The notes: a model not told the origin generated them from the sequence alone. A stretch of 64,000 nt of DNA from Labrenzia sp. DG1229 (GCF_000521215.1 NZ_KI928931.1:68023-132022); one strand, 5' to 3'. Shown: positions 17,521 to 26,746, numbered from the stretch's first letter. A program made the numbers and translations.

Positions 17521-18345
17521 ATGATCAGGAGTACGGAAGTGCCGGTTGCCTATCGAACGTCATTCAGCGGTAAACTCGACCGGCTGTCTTCTCTCATCGA
17601 CAGATTGCGGGTTCAGGTTGCCAATGCAATGACGGACGAGCCAGGTAGGGGTATGGCCAATCTGGTCATCTATTCAGACCCGTCCGGCGGACACAGGCTG
17701 GTGTATTGCCCCTTGCTGGAGGAAGAAGAAACACAGCACTTTCCCGAAAGTGCGCCGGTGATTGGAGAAGCGCCCTTGGTGGCCGCCAACATCGCAATAT
17801 CGGGGATCGGCAAGCAACTGATCAATGCATTGCCGGCCTGTATTTCCGTTCCGCTATCGGAAGAGCCTTATCTGACAGCCGTTGTGACCCCCTTGATCGA
17901 AGAAGCCACGATGCCCCGTTGCGGTGGGCAGGCGGCTTTTGAACGCCTGTGCGAAGTGGTGGTGATCCGGTTGCTGCGTCACGCAATGGAAGAGGGCAAG
18001 GCCAATACCGGTCTGTTGAACGGGCTGGCGCATCCGCGGGTGGCCGCAGCCCTGGTCGCAGTCCATGAAGCGCCCGGCGAGGCCTGGACACTTGAAAGGC
18101 TGGCGGAAACGGCAGGCATGTCCCGGACCCAGTTCGCCGTGACATTCAAGGACCTGGTCGGCGCAACACCGATGGGATACCTGTCAAACTGGCGGCTGGA
18201 CATTGCCCGCGCGGAACTTGAAGGGGGCCGTCAGGTCAAATCGGTTGCAACGATTTGCGGCTTTTCGAGCCCGGCAGCCTTTTCAAGGGCCTTTTCCAGA
18301 CGATTCGGCTATCCACCGAAGCAGAAACGAAAGCAGGCCGCTTGA
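17521..18345 (+). CDS. AraC-family transcriptional regulator
   Basis: 274 residues. The N-terminal half is a cupin-like AraC ligand-binding domain (about 8-170); the C-terminal 100 residues carry the two AraC helix-turn-helix motifs (LERLAETAGMSRTQFAVTFK and VATICGFSSPAAFSRAFSRR). It matches the AraC_binding_2/cupin subgroup that sits next to oxidoreductase genes. It is divergent from the peroxiredoxin-like gene, its likely target. Convergent with the DUF2164 gene, four bases apart. Confidence 0.88.
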   Translation: MIRSTEVPVAYRTSFSGKLDRLSSLIDRLRVQVANAMTDEPGRGMANLVIYSDPSGGHRLVYCPLLEEEETQHFPESAPVIGEAPLVAANIAISGIGKQLINALPACISVPLSEEPYLTAVVTPLIEEATMPRCGGQAAFERLCEVVVIRLLRHAMEEGKANTGLLNGLAHPRVAAALVAVHEAPGEAWTLERLAETAGMSRTQFAVTFKDLVGATPMGYLSNWRLDIARAELEGGRQVKSVATICGFSSPAAFSRAFSRRFGYPPKQKRKQAA

Positions 18346-18349
18346 TGTT

Positions 18350-18622
18350 TCAGCACCGGTCTTCCACCTTGCGTTCCAGTGCGTAGATTTCGTCGGTAAT
18401 ATCGTCGGCCTTGCGGGAGAACAGCGCCTGCGCGTCTTTCAGGCCGAGATTGTAGAAGTGAGCGCCGAGCGAGCTGCTCAGAAAGTCGATCAGGAACTCC
18501 GCATCCATGTTGCCGACTTCGATCTCGAGTTCCTCGTCCATGTAGTTCCGGATCTGTGAGGTGAGACGAGACCTGACTTCCTTGTCCAGCTTGAGTTCCT
18601 TCAAAGTCTCCTCCCAGGGCAA
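18350..18622 (-). CDS. DUF2164 family protein
   Basis: 90 residues matching DUF2164: basic N-terminus with LDKEVRSRLTSQIRNYMDEELEIEVGNMDAEFLIDFL then GAHFYNLGLKDAQALF. Function unknown. It begins 6 bp after the purQ stop and so lies at the end of the purS-purQ transcription unit, where it probably rides along. The start codon ATG 18622 agrees with the family length. Confidence 0.75.
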   Translation of the reverse strand: MPWEETLKELKLDKEVRSRLTSQIRNYMDEELEIEVGNMDAEFLIDFLSSSLGAHFYNLGLKDAQALFSRKADDITDEIYALERKVEDRC

Positions 18623-18627
18623 AAAAA

Positions 18628-19296
18628 TCAGGCTGCCTGAGTAGCCAGGCTTTCAAACAGCAGTCGCCCGTCAAGGCCACCGTGGAGCGCTTCCACCAGG
18701 TTTTCCGGATGGGGCATCATGCCTAGGACATTGCCGTTGTCATTGGTGATCCCGGCGATATCGTTGAGCGAGCCGTTGGGATTGGTGCCGTCGGCATAGC
18801 GGAAGACGACCTGGCCGTTGTCCTCAATGCGCCTGAGTGTTTCTGCATCGGCGAAGTAGTTGCCGTCATGGTGAGCAACAGGGCAGCGCCAGACCTGACC
18901 CTTGGTGAATTTGGAGGAGAAACGGGTCGCGTTGTTGACTGTCTCCATCATCACTTCCTTGCAAACGAAAGTAATACCCGCATTGCGCATCAATGCCCCT
19001 GGCAACAGACCTGCTTCAGTCAGGATCTGGAAGCCGTTGCACACGCCAAGAACGGAAACACCATTGTCGGCCTTGGCAACGAGGTCCTTCAAAATGGGCG
19101 AGCGCGCGGCAATGGCACCGGAGCGCAGATAGTCGCCGTAGGAAAAACCACCCGGAACGACCACCAGATCGACATCAGGCAAGGTGCTTTCAGCATGCCA
19201 CACACTCTGGGGACGCGAGCCGGTGATCAGTTCCAGGGCGTGAAACATGTCATGGTCACGGTTGGAACCTGGGAAAACGATGACGGCGGTCTTCAT
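18628..19296 (-). CDS. purQ: Phosphoribosylformylglycinamidine synthase, glutaminase subunit PurQ
   Basis: 222 residues of a class I glutamine amidotransferase. The nucleophile is Cys86 in LGVCNGFQ, and His196 with Glu198 (MMPHPEN) complete the triad. It releases ammonia from glutamine and passes it to PurL within the PurL-PurQ-PurS complex. It follows purS with a 35-codon membrane frame between them (spacing 17 bp). Confidence 0.96.
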   Translation of the reverse strand: MKTAVIVFPGSNRDHDMFHALELITGSRPQSVWHAESTLPDVDLVVVPGGFSYGDYLRSGAIAARSPILKDLVAKADNGVSVLGVCNGFQILTEAGLLPGALMRNAGITFVCKEVMMETVNNATRFSSKFTKGQVWRCPVAHHDGNYFADAETLRRIEDNGQVVFRYADGTNPNGSLNDIAGITNDNGNVLGMMPHPENLVEALHGGLDGRLLFESLATQAA

Positions 19297-19313
19297 GGGG
19301 TGATCCCGTTTTT

Positions 19314-19421
19314 CTATAGCAGGACAAGAACGGCAACTAGCGCCGCAAGGGCTGGTACCAGGATGAATATCGCCGCCTTGATCGCCATGAAGGATATGGC
19401 CTTGCGGGTGTCCTCGTCCAT
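19314..19421 (-). CDS. 35-residue membrane microprotein between purS and purQ
   Basis: The minus strand from ATG 19421 reads [20 protein letters not shown], followed by [15 protein letters not shown] and TAG: an acidic/polar N-terminus and one long hydrophobic helix (about 12-35). It sits 16 bp after the purS stop and 17 bp before the purQ start, with AGGG about nine bases before the ATG, so it is positioned as an operon gene. It is too short for most gene finders. No family recognised; the call rests on the clean placement and strongly hydrophobic composition. Confidence 0.55.
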   Translation of the reverse strand: MDEDTRKAISFMAIKAAIFILVPALAALVAVLVLL

Positions 19422-19437
19422 TGTCCAGTCCCTGAAT

Positions 19438-19677
19438 TCAGTCGATTTCGATCGCGTAGTTTTCAATAACCGTATTGGCCAGCAGCTTTTCGCACATCTG
19501 TTCCAGTTTCTCTTTGGCGGTGCTCATGTCTGCGCCAGCCAACTCGACGTCGAACACCTTGCCCTGGCGCACGGAGCCAACATCGCCGAAACCGAGGCCG
19601 CCGAGCGCTCCCTCAATGGCCTTTCCCTGGGGATCGAGTACGCCGTTTTTCAAGGTGACGATGACGCGTGCTTTCAT
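19438..19677 (-). CDS. purS: Phosphoribosylformylglycinamidine synthase subunit PurS
   Basis: 79 residues from ATG 19677: MKARVIVTLKNGVLDPQGKA, then LGFGDVGSVRQGKVFDVEL, typical of PurS, the small dimer that bridges PurL and PurQ. Upstream in-frame Met codons add 33 residues without family resemblance and are rejected. It starts the purS-microprotein-purQ-DUF2164 unit. Confidence 0.95.
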   Translation of the reverse strand: MKARVIVTLKNGVLDPQGKAIEGALGGLGFGDVGSVRQGKVFDVELAGADMSTAKEKLEQMCEKLLANTVIENYAIEID

Positions 19678-19786
19678 GATTGGCTTCCCGCAATGGTCTG
19701 CACTGGGTGCAGCGACAAACAGTTTGGGGCTCCCCATACACGAGGAGCCCCTGAAGCGAAAGAGCAATGCGCACAAAAGCCGTGGT

Positions 19787-20320
19787 TTACGGCAGCCGGC
19801 GGATCGTCGTGTTGCGAATGTATCTGTTGAAATATGTATTGGCGACGCTTCGCGAGCGCGCGCCCGAGAATATCACCGATCCCCGGTTTTCCTGAACAAC
19901 AAAGCGCCCCTTGAGCCAGACGCGTCCCTTTCTGTCATGAATGTAGCCGCTGAAGTCGAAGCCGGCGTAAGTATTGGTCACGACCCTTCGGGTAATCGAC
20001 ATTCTGGTTTTGCCCTTTGCAGCGACGTTGTAGACGTTCGCAACCGCATTGAACAATTCTGCAGAAATATCGTTTTCCTTGATTTCCTTTTCGAAATTTC
20101 CGCTCACCCTGATCGGACCGTAACCAATTGCACGGTCTGACTTGCAAACGGGAGGCTGGCAAATGTAGCCCGTCACTCCATTCTTCGTTTTTTTGGTCCA
20201 ACCACTCGGTGCATAATTCGTCTGGATGCTGCCGGGTTTCAACCCGCTTGTCTGGCAGGCCGCCAGCAATCCGCATAACAGGATCATCAGTCCTGTCTTC
20301 GTAAAGTTCCGTAATTTCAT
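19787..20320 (-). CDS. Predicted lipoprotein of unknown function
   Basis: 177 residues with a lipoprotein signal: MKLRNFTKTGLMILLCGLLAAC gives the lipobox LLAAC with Cys22 as the lipidated residue. The mature part has a CQPPVCKS pair and a beta-rich C-terminus. It is in the same direction between purC and purS (106 bp from purC, 110 bp to purS). No family recognised. It is probably in the outer or inner membrane facing the periplasm. Confidence 0.72.
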   Translation of the reverse strand: MKLRNFTKTGLMILLCGLLAACQTSGLKPGSIQTNYAPSGWTKKTKNGVTGYICQPPVCKSDRAIGYGPIRVSGNFEKEIKENDISAELFNAVANVYNVAAKGKTRMSITRRVVTNTYAGFDFSGYIHDRKGRVWLKGRFVVQENRGSVIFSGARSRSVANTYFNRYIRNTTIRRLP

Positions 20321-20425
20321 GAAGATAACGCCCCCTTGATTTCCAAGGAGGCGTCTTAATCAGCATTTTTACCAATTACAATCAGGCCGCGCAATTCACC
20401 TTCTGATTGTGCTGCTGTTGTGTCT

Positions 20426-21190
20426 TTACTGCACCAATGTCGGACCCGAGTTGGGCGGGCGTTCGTTGCCGATCATGATGCCGAGACGCTTTGCAACTTC
20501 CTGGTAGGCTTCAAGCATACCTCCGAGATCCCGGCGAAATCGGTCCTTGTCCATCTTGTCGTTGGTCTCGATATCCCACAGCCGGCAGCTGTCGGGAGAA
20601 ATCTCGTCCGCAACGACGATCCGCATCATGTCGCCTTCAAAAAGGCGGCCGCACTCGATCTTGAAGTCGACGAGGCGGATGCCGACGCCCAGGAAAAGAC
20701 CGGACAGAAAATCGTTGACGCGGATGGCGAGCGCCATCATGTCATCAAGCTCCTGCGGTGTTGCCCAGCCGAAGGCGGTTATGTGCTCCTCGGCGACCAT
20801 AGGATCGTCGAGTTCGTCGTTCTTGTAGTAGAACTCGATGATGGACCGCGGCAGTTGTGTGCCTTCTTCCAGGCCCAGACGCTTGGCGATCGAACCGGCG
20901 GCAACATTGCGCACGACGACTTCCAGCGGAATGATTTCAACTTCCCGGATCAGCTGCTCGCGCATGTTCATGCGGCGGATGAAATGTGTCGGGATGCCGA
21001 TGGCATTCAGGTGATTGAAAATGTACTCGGATATGCGGTTGTTGAGCACACCCTTGCCGTCAATTATCTCGTGTTTCTTGTTGTTGAAGGCGGTCGCATC
21101 ATCCTTGAAGTGCTGGACCAGGGTTCCCGGTTCCGGACCTTCATAGAGAATCTTGCCTTTACCTTCATAAATGCGCCGGCGGCGGTTCAT
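20426..21190 (-). CDS. purC: SAICAR synthase PurC
   Basis: 254 residues. [24 protein letters not shown] is the N-terminal ATP-binding segment, and the signature [12 protein letters not shown] and [10 protein letters not shown] follow. It condenses CAIR with aspartate using ATP (purine pathway step eight). First gene of a minus-strand group leading through the lipoprotein to purS/purQ. The promoter is expected in the 357-bp spacer to the divergent zeta-subunit gene. Confidence 0.96.
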   Translation of the reverse strand: MNRRRRIYEGKGKILYEGPEPGTLVQHFKDDATAFNNKKHEIIDGKGVLNNRISEYIFNHLNAIGIPTHFIRRMNMREQLIREVEIIPLEVVVRNVAAGSIAKRLGLEEGTQLPRSIIEFYYKNDELDDPMVAEEHITAFGWATPQELDDMMALAIRVNDFLSGLFLGVGIRLVDFKIECGRLFEGDMMRIVVADEISPDSCRLWDIETNDKMDKDRFRRDLGGMLEAYQEVAKRLGIMIGNERPPNSGPTLVQ

Positions 21191-21547
21191 GAGCTATACC
21201 GTGTTTTTCGTGAAACCTTGGGACGGGACTTGCCAACCTAGTCGAATTTCCTGCGGGACATTTTCCCGTCAACCGGCAGGTGTCAAGAAGGCTGCATTCC
21301 CCGATTTGCGGCGCGGAACTTACCCGAAGCGCGACAAAAGTACAATCTTATGTTTTTTTGGACGACCGACGCGTGCAAGACCCGGTCGTATCCGCGTGTC
21401 CAACCTCCGATAAACGCAGCTTTATCATGCTTTTGACGCAAGTGTGTATCTACTGCGTTGATTTGGCGGGCTGGCGGGGATATGCAAGAGGCCAAAGAAT
21501 CCCCATATGGGGTACAGTGCATAAGCGCAGTTCAGGAGACGAAGAGT
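21191..21547. other. Divergent spacer between purC and the ATPase zeta gene
   Basis: 357 bp with no supported frame. It should hold the purC and zeta promoters. No palindrome of the PurR type was found by eye. Confidence 0.4.
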
Positions 21548-21871
21548 ATGAGCACATTCGACAAGCGCGAACAGGGATTTGAAAGCAAATTCGCGCATGA
21601 CGAGGAGCTGCGGTTCAAGGCGACCGCGCGCCGCAACAAGCTTTTGGGCCAGTGGGCCGCCGGACTGCTGGGCTATGAAGGCGAAAAAGCCGGGGAATAC
21701 GCCAAGGAAGTTGTCCGGGCGGATTTCGAAGAGCCGGGCGATGAGGATGTCTTTCGCAAGATCCGCGGAGACTTCGATACCAACAACATCGACCAGTCCG
21801 ACCATCAGATTCGCCGCAACATGGACGAACTGATGGCAACCGCCATCGAGCAGCTCCAGAACGAAGGCTGA
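21548..21871 (+). CDS. ATP synthase inhibitor subunit zeta (DUF1476)
   Basis: 107 residues from ATG 21548 (GAAGAG upstream). STFDKREQGFESKFAHDEEL is the conserved N-terminal inhibitory segment of the alphaproteobacterial F1-ATPase zeta subunit, then the four-helix core (ARRNKLLGQWAAGLLGYEG...). In Paracoccus this protein blocks ATP hydrolysis by F1. An upstream start at 21458 is not credible. Monocistronic, closed by the hairpin at 21902. Confidence 0.9.
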   Translation: MSTFDKREQGFESKFAHDEELRFKATARRNKLLGQWAAGLLGYEGEKAGEYAKEVVRADFEEPGDEDVFRKIRGDFDTNNIDQSDHQIRRNMDELMATAIEQLQNEG

Positions 21872-21901
21872 AACAGCTTTCGATCGTCATTTTGGAATTC
21901 T

Positions 21902-21930
21902 AACGCCCGCCGGAAACGGTGGGCGTTTTT
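21902..21930 (+). terminator. Rho-independent terminator after the zeta subunit gene
   Basis: AACGCCCGCC (21902-21911), short loop, GGTGGGCGTT (21918-21927) with one G-T pair, followed by TTT. Confidence 0.8.
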
Positions 21931-22140
21931 GTCAAGGGCAGGAGGCTCGCTTCTCCGTTGCGGGAACGGAAACAGTGAATTCAATCAAGCAGCCAGCGTG
22001 TTAACAACGAACTGAGTTTTGAATTCAGTTTTTTGGCCAATCGTTCTACCTCGACAGCGAACGAACGGAATTGATGACACGCACACTTGCGACTTGCGTT
22101 CTCTGCCGTTTTGATGGCGGCAGACTGAGGGAGATCGATC

Positions 22141-22947
22141 GTGACAGACAATTCCATTCTTGCCGACAAGCTGCGTTCCGGACAACCGGTCGTGACCGGG
22201 TGGTGCCTGTTGTCCGCGCCCATGGTTCCGGAGCTGTTTGCGCGCGCAGGATACGAGGCGGTCACGCTGGACATGCAACACGGCATGTTCGATTTCGATG
22301 CGGCTGTCGATTCCCTCGGACTGATCGCACTTGGTGGAGCGCACCGGATTGCACGCATTCCCGTTGCAGACAATGCACTTGCCGGCCGGCTGATCGACAT
22401 GGGGGCGGAATGCATCATCGCCCCGATGATCAATTCCAGGGAAGAGGCAGAGCAGTTTGCCCGCGCGATGAAGTACCCGCCAATGGGCGAACGGAGCTGG
22501 TCACCGCGCCGTGCTGCCACACTCGCGGGTCAGACCGACGACGAGTATCTCGTGAATGCTAATGCCCGGACGCTTGCCCTTGCGATGATCGAGACGCAGG
22601 AGGCCGTCGATGCACTTGACGACATCCTGTCGGTACCGGAGCTGGATGGTATCTTTGTCGGACCGAGCGATCTGTCGCTGTCCCTTTCGAAGGGGAGCGC
22701 TCTCGATCCGAACGGTCCGGAGACAGCCCGCGCCTGCGCTGATATTGCCAGGAAAACAATTGCCGCCGGAAAGATCGCCGGAATTTTCTGTCTCAGTGCC
22801 GAAAAGGTTGAAGAGGCAGTTGCGCAGGGTTACCGGCTGATGTCCTACGGGATCGACACCGTCTTTATCGACCATTCTGCGCGGGTGTCCTTGAAAGAGG
22901 CGGGGGCGGTGGCACTTGCGGGACCTGGCTCAAAGGCTGGTTACTGA
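22141..22947 (+). CDS. HpcH/HpaI-family class II aldolase
   Basis: 268 residues. The HpcH/HpaI pattern is clear: DMQHGMFD, MGAECIIAPMINSREEAE, PPMGERSW with arginine, IETQEAVDALDDIL and the metal/phosphate loop FVGPSDLSLSL. Enzymes of this family cleave 4-hydroxy-2-oxoacids to pyruvate plus an aldehyde. ATG 22141 follows GGGAGATCGATC. It overlaps convergently the LysR gene by 7 bp. The nearby LysR/EamA genes give no sure pathway. Confidence 0.88.
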   Translation: MTDNSILADKLRSGQPVVTGWCLLSAPMVPELFARAGYEAVTLDMQHGMFDFDAAVDSLGLIALGGAHRIARIPVADNALAGRLIDMGAECIIAPMINSREEAEQFARAMKYPPMGERSWSPRRAATLAGQTDDEYLVNANARTLALAMIETQEAVDALDDILSVPELDGIFVGPSDLSLSLSKGSALDPNGPETARACADIARKTIAAGKIAGIFCLSAEKVEEAVAQGYRLMSYGIDTVFIDHSARVSLKEAGAVALAGPGSKAGY

Positions 22948-23897
22948 GTTTCGTGTTTGTTTAGATCCGTTTGGTCCAGAGTTTCCCAATAGGGGCGCCC
23001 AGGGCCATAAAGGGCCGAAAAATAGTCGATAAAAACCCGGATTTTCTTCGGCAAAAGCCTCCTGGCACCGTGCACCGCATAGAGTGTCTTGGACGGCATG
23101 TCATGCATTGCCAGCAGCCGTGCCAGTTTCCCGGATTTCAGATAGGGTCCGGCGATGAAGGTCGGCAGGCGGGCGATTCCAAGGCCCTGCAGGGCGGCTT
23201 CGCACAGGGCTTCGCTGTTATTGACCTGAAAGTTGCCGGAAACGGCAACCGTCTCCTGGCCGAGTTCCGATTTGAACTGCCAGTCTTCCTTGTTGTCCGA
23301 ATAGGAAAATAAAATGCAGTTGTGATCGATCAGGTCTGCTGGAACGGTGACCGGCGATACCTTTTCAATATATGAGTGCGCTGCACACACGATACTTCCG
23401 AGCGGTGCCAGTGTCCGGCAGATGAGACCCGATTCGGGAAGGTCGCCCACCTGAAGGGCAAGATCACAACCGAGATCATGGGGATTTACTTTCCGGTCGT
23501 CCAGATGAAGATCGACTGAAAGTCCAGGGTTGGTAGTGAGAAAGCCCGACATGTGCGGTGCGACATGCAGCTTGCCGAAAGACATCGGTGCGAGCACCTT
23601 CAGCGTTCCGACGATTTCCTTGCTATGCAACCGTGCAGAGGCCTCCGCCTCCCTCAAGTGCTCTAGCGCCAGCAGGGAATGGGCAAGGTAGTGCTGGCCG
23701 GCTTCCGTCAGTCGCAAATGCCGTGTCGTACGCTCCAGAAGCCGCACCGACAATTTCCCTTCAAGTGCACTGACCCGCCTGCTGACAGCAGATTTTGAAA
23801 GTCCAAGGAAATCGGCCGCGTTCGAAAAACTGCCGATCTCTGCAACCGCGGCAAAAACCTCGGCATCCAGGGGAGAATTGAGTTTGTTGTCCACCAT
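22941..23897 (-). CDS. LysR-family transcriptional regulator
   Basis: 318 residues from ATG 23897. LDAEVFAAVAEIGSFSNAAD and LSKSAVSRRVSALE form the DNA-binding helix; the effector domain follows. The upstream frame extension to 24125 runs through the divergent EamA gene and is rejected. It is divergent from the EamA transporter at 23994, with inverted repeats in the gap, so it probably controls it. It is close to the CrgA/AaeR-type LysR group, which often acts on exporters. Confidence 0.88.
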   Translation of the reverse strand: MVDNKLNSPLDAEVFAAVAEIGSFSNAADFLGLSKSAVSRRVSALEGKLSVRLLERTTRHLRLTEAGQHYLAHSLLALEHLREAEASARLHSKEIVGTLKVLAPMSFGKLHVAPHMSGFLTTNPGLSVDLHLDDRKVNPHDLGCDLALQVGDLPESGLICRTLAPLGSIVCAAHSYIEKVSPVTVPADLIDHNCILFSYSDNKEDWQFKSELGQETVAVSGNFQVNNSEALCEAALQGLGIARLPTFIAGPYLKSGKLARLLAMHDMPSKTLYAVHGARRLLPKKIRVFIDYFSALYGPGRPYWETLDQTDLNKHETQ

Positions 23898-23936
23898 GCA
23901 ACAAACATTTGCATGAGGCCGTGATTGTTGCAAATA
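23897..23936. promoter_or_regulatory. Nested inverted repeats between LysR and EamA genes
   Basis: TGCAACAA (23897-23904) pairs with TTGTTGCA (23925-23932), and ATTTGCA (23907-23913) pairs with TGCAAAT (23930-23936). They occupy most of the 96-bp spacer and are the natural candidate operator for the divergent LysR regulator. Confidence 0.45.
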
Positions 23937-23993
23937 ACGGTGAGGATTACCTGTGGGTTCACGAAGTTTCATACAGAAAAACGGGAGCCAGCC

Positions 23994-24938
23994 ATGCGCA
24001 AAGCGAATCCTGGAGCGGGTGGGAGGGGACGCGACTTTCATTCCTGGAAAGCAAGCGCGCTGACTGTCGCCATCGGCACACTTGTCGGCGGGAATTTCGT
24101 CCTGGCCAAATACGTTGTCTTGCAAGGTATTGCACCGTTCGTGACTTTCTATTGGCAGGTTACCGGAGCTGCGGTTCTCTTGTCGTTGGCTGTGCTATTG
24201 CAAGGCGGCGGCAGGCTCGCCGGACAATTTTCCGCAGCACATTGTCGCTATTACGTCATTGGCGGTGTTTTGGGCATCAGTGTGCCACAGACCCTTGGTT
24301 ACAGTGCCCTGAGGGAAGTGCCGGCCGGACTTTTCACGATGGCAGTGACGCTTTCTCCCCTGCTGACGTTTCTTGCGGCCTCTATTTTCGAACGCCGTCT
24401 GTTGCCGCCCTCCCGAGCGCTCGGACTGTTTGCCGGTTTGGCCGGCGTTTTTCTCGCGACCTCACAAGGCCTCGGCGGCTCGGCCTTTTCGCTGTCGGCC
24501 TGGGCATTTGCCATGAGCGTTCCGGTTTTTCTCGCCATCACAAACGTATTCCGTGACAAGGCCTATCCGACAGGCGGTCAACCCCTGTTTCTTGCCGCCG
24601 GGACGCTGGGGTCCCAGGTCGTCCTGCTGGTTCCGGTTGCTTATACTGCGGGCGCATTTGCGCTGCCGCTCGAGGTGGTGTCTTCGCTCGGTCTCTATCT
24701 GATCGTGCTGATGTTGGTGACGGCTCTCAGCTACTTCCTGACCTTCGAGCTCTACCGGCACACCGACGGGGTTGGTTTCAGCCAGGTTGGGTATTTCGCC
24801 ACATTGTCGGGCGTTGGCGCAGGCGCACTTGTCTTTGGCGAAAGGATCAGTGGCTTGTTCGCAATTTCCATCGCCCTGCTGTTTGCCGGCATGGCGCTCG
24901 CCAACAGAAGGCCGGGACGCATCAACAACACAGATTGA
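23994..24938 (+). CDS. EamA-family (drug/metabolite transporter superfamily) permease
   Basis: From ATG 23994 (GGGAG upstream), 314 residues with ten predicted hydrophobic segments in two repeated five-helix halves, as in DMT/EamA proteins (ALTVAIGTLVGGNFVLAKYV; second half FLTFELYRHTDGVGFSQVGY). It likely exports a small metabolite such as an amino acid or its derivative. Divergent from the LysR gene above. Confidence 0.85.
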   Translation: MRKANPGAGGRGRDFHSWKASALTVAIGTLVGGNFVLAKYVVLQGIAPFVTFYWQVTGAAVLLSLAVLLQGGGRLAGQFSAAHCRYYVIGGVLGISVPQTLGYSALREVPAGLFTMAVTLSPLLTFLAASIFERRLLPPSRALGLFAGLAGVFLATSQGLGGSAFSLSAWAFAMSVPVFLAITNVFRDKAYPTGGQPLFLAAGTLGSQVVLLVPVAYTAGAFALPLEVVSSLGLYLIVLMLVTALSYFLTFELYRHTDGVGFSQVGYFATLSGVGAGALVFGERISGLFAISIALLFAGMALANRRPGRINNTD

Positions 24939-25178
24939 AACAGCAGGAATGACTTCACGATGAATGGAACCAGGTTTCCCGCATGAGGCCCCGGTCGCCT
25001 GGAAGAAATGCCGGCAGACGCGTTTTGCAACCGACGGGAGCAGGTGTTGATTTTGGTCAATGCGTTAAGTTTCAGAATACCGAACATAACAAGTCATCGC
25101 ATTTGCGACGGTACTGGAGCCGGGGCGGTGCCCCAGGATCCGGACGGACTACCGCCGCCTTCCTGATAGGAGACCAAT

Positions 25179-25397
25179 ATGTGGAAACTGGCGATTATCA
25201 TGTTCATCATCGTCGGGCCAACGCTTGCCGGCATTGGAGCACTGGTGCCGCTTACCATTTATGGCGTCGGTGATTTCAGCGCGTTTTTGCTCGTCGGTTG
25301 CGCGGCTGCCGGGGCGCTGGTTGCCATGCCGGTCAGCTATTTCGTTGCCGCGCGCATTGGCTCCATGATGGGACCGAACACTTCGGCACAGCATTGA
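25179..25397 (+). CDS. Small two-helix membrane protein, unknown
   Basis: 72 residues: MWKLAIIMFIIVGPTLAGIG and a second hydrophobic segment around LLVGCAAAGALVAMPVSYFV. AGGAG sits six bases before the ATG. Conserved-hypothetical type; no function known to me. Convergent with the alpha/beta hydrolase gene. Confidence 0.65.
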   Translation: MWKLAIIMFIIVGPTLAGIGALVPLTIYGVGDFSAFLLVGCAAAGALVAMPVSYFVAARIGSMMGPNTSAQH

Positions 25398-25418
25398 CAA
25401 GGCACCGTTGAGTACGGG

Positions 25419-25973
25419 TCAGCCCAGACGTTTCATGAAATGGGCGAAGGACATCATGCCCTCAGGCCAGGGGCCGTGGCCGCTTTCAAGATTGATGTGA
25501 CCTGCTTCGCCGGCGTCCTGAAAGGTCGCACCCCATGCGGTCGCCAGGTCCTGAGCGCGCTCATGATCACAATAGGGGTCGTTTCTGCTGGCAACGACGT
25601 GGGCAGGGAAGGGCAGCGGTTCGCGCGGGATGGGCTTGAAGTCACCGCCGTCGAATTCCTTGACCAGTCCGTCGCGGTCCCAGTCTGAAGGCGCCACGAG
25701 ATAAGCGCCCTTGACCTTGTCCTTAAGCACATGTGTTCCGTGAGCAACCAGGACGCAGCCCAGGGAATGGGCCACCAGAACGACGGGGCGTTCGGCGGCT
25801 TCGACTTCTTTGACAAGGGTTTCCAGCCACTCGTTCTTTTCGGGAGCGTGAAGTTCTGCCTGCTTGACGACACGGGCAGTCGCCATCTTGTCGCTCCAGC
25901 GCAGGATCCAGTGCCCCGGAAGAGGTTTGCCGTAGCCGGGGATGAGCAGGATGTCCGTCTCAGAAATTTTCAT
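25419..25973 (-). CDS. RBBP9/YdeN-type serine alpha/beta hydrolase
   Basis: 184 residues from ATG 25973. The RBBP9-like features are present: nucleophile Ser in VAHSLGC, Asp in SRNDPYCD, and His in EAGHINLESGHG near the C-terminus. A cytoplasmic small hydrolase of unknown substrate. The extension to 26042 would overlap the metallophosphoesterase gene and is rejected. It begins 24 bp after that gene, same strand, possible cotranscription. Confidence 0.83.
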   Translation of the reverse strand: MKISETDILLIPGYGKPLPGHWILRWSDKMATARVVKQAELHAPEKNEWLETLVKEVEAAERPVVLVAHSLGCVLVAHGTHVLKDKVKGAYLVAPSDWDRDGLVKEFDGGDFKPIPREPLPFPAHVVASRNDPYCDHERAQDLATAWGATFQDAGEAGHINLESGHGPWPEGMMSFAHFMKRLG

Positions 25974-25996
25974 GATGAACCCTTGATTTTGTCCGG

Positions 25997-26746
25997 TCAG
26001 GAGAGTGGGCCGAAGAATCCGAGCTTCAGTGCCCGGGCCCATCCGGGGCGTCCGTTCCTGTCCGCCTCCCGGCTTGCCGTTTCCCAGTCATAGTCAACCA
26101 TCTTGTCTTCAAAGGTCCAGTTGTCCGCCGTTTTTGTCATGATCGCATAGCGTGCCTGTGGATTTCCCATGGCCATGGTTTTTCGAAGCGGATGGTTTTC
26201 GTCATAAGATGGAAGGCCGACACTTCCGGGGTTGACGATGGTCTGGCCGGTGGATGGAAGACTGATAACCCGCGGAATGTGTGTATGTCCGCAGCAGATG
26301 ATCGGAGACTTCTCCCCTTTGAGGTCTTCAAGAAGCGCCGCTTCACCTGGTAGATGTCCCTTCGGACCCTCAACCAGTTCGCTCAGGTAACGGTCGTCAT
26401 CATCCGGGGTCCCATGACACAGGAAGACCTCTTTCGTCAGTCGGATCGTCGGCTGGACCGTTTTTAGCCACGCCATGTTTTCCGGCGACAGCCTTTCGGC
26501 GGCAAACCGATCGGTCGGACCCATTGATTCTGCCGGATCGTCAGTAACGAACCTGTCGTGGTTTCCACGCACCGTCGGCCAGTTCTTCTCGCGCAGGATC
26601 GTGGCTGTTTCTTCCGGCCAGAGCGGCCCGGCAACACAATCACCGAGATTGACGACCACGTCCGGGCTTTCCCTCTTGAGGTTGTCCAGTACAGCCTCCA
26701 GCGCCAGGAGATTGCCGTGAATGTCGGACACAACTGCGATCTTCAT
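25997..26746 (-). CDS. Metallophosphoesterase (calcineurin-like, YfcE/Icc type)
   Basis: 249 residues with the dinuclear metal motifs of the calcineurin-like superfamily: DIHGN (near 9), GDCVAG, GNHD, and CGHTHIP, plus NPGSVGLPSY. It probably hydrolyses phosphomonoesters or diesters in the cytoplasm. ATG 26746 chosen over TTG 26749. It is followed by the alpha/beta hydrolase on the same strand and preceded by purB. Confidence 0.88.
   Translation of the reverse strand: MKIAVVSDIHGNLLALEAVLDNLKRESPDVVVNLGDCVAGPLWPEETATILREKNWPTVRGNHDRFVTDDPAESMGPTDRFAAERLSPENMAWLKTVQPTIRLTKEVFLCHGTPDDDDRYLSELVEGPKGHLPGEAALLEDLKGEKSPIICCGHTHIPRVISLPSTGQTIVNPGSVGLPSYDENHPLRKTMAMGNPQARYAIMTKTADNWTFEDKMVDYDWETASREADRNGRPGWARALKLGFFGPLS

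Noticed and set aside
19726-19751. Hairpin GGGGCTCC...GGAGCCCC between purS and the lipoprotein gene
   Set aside because: An 8-bp stem, but no T-run on either side, so I did not call it a terminator.
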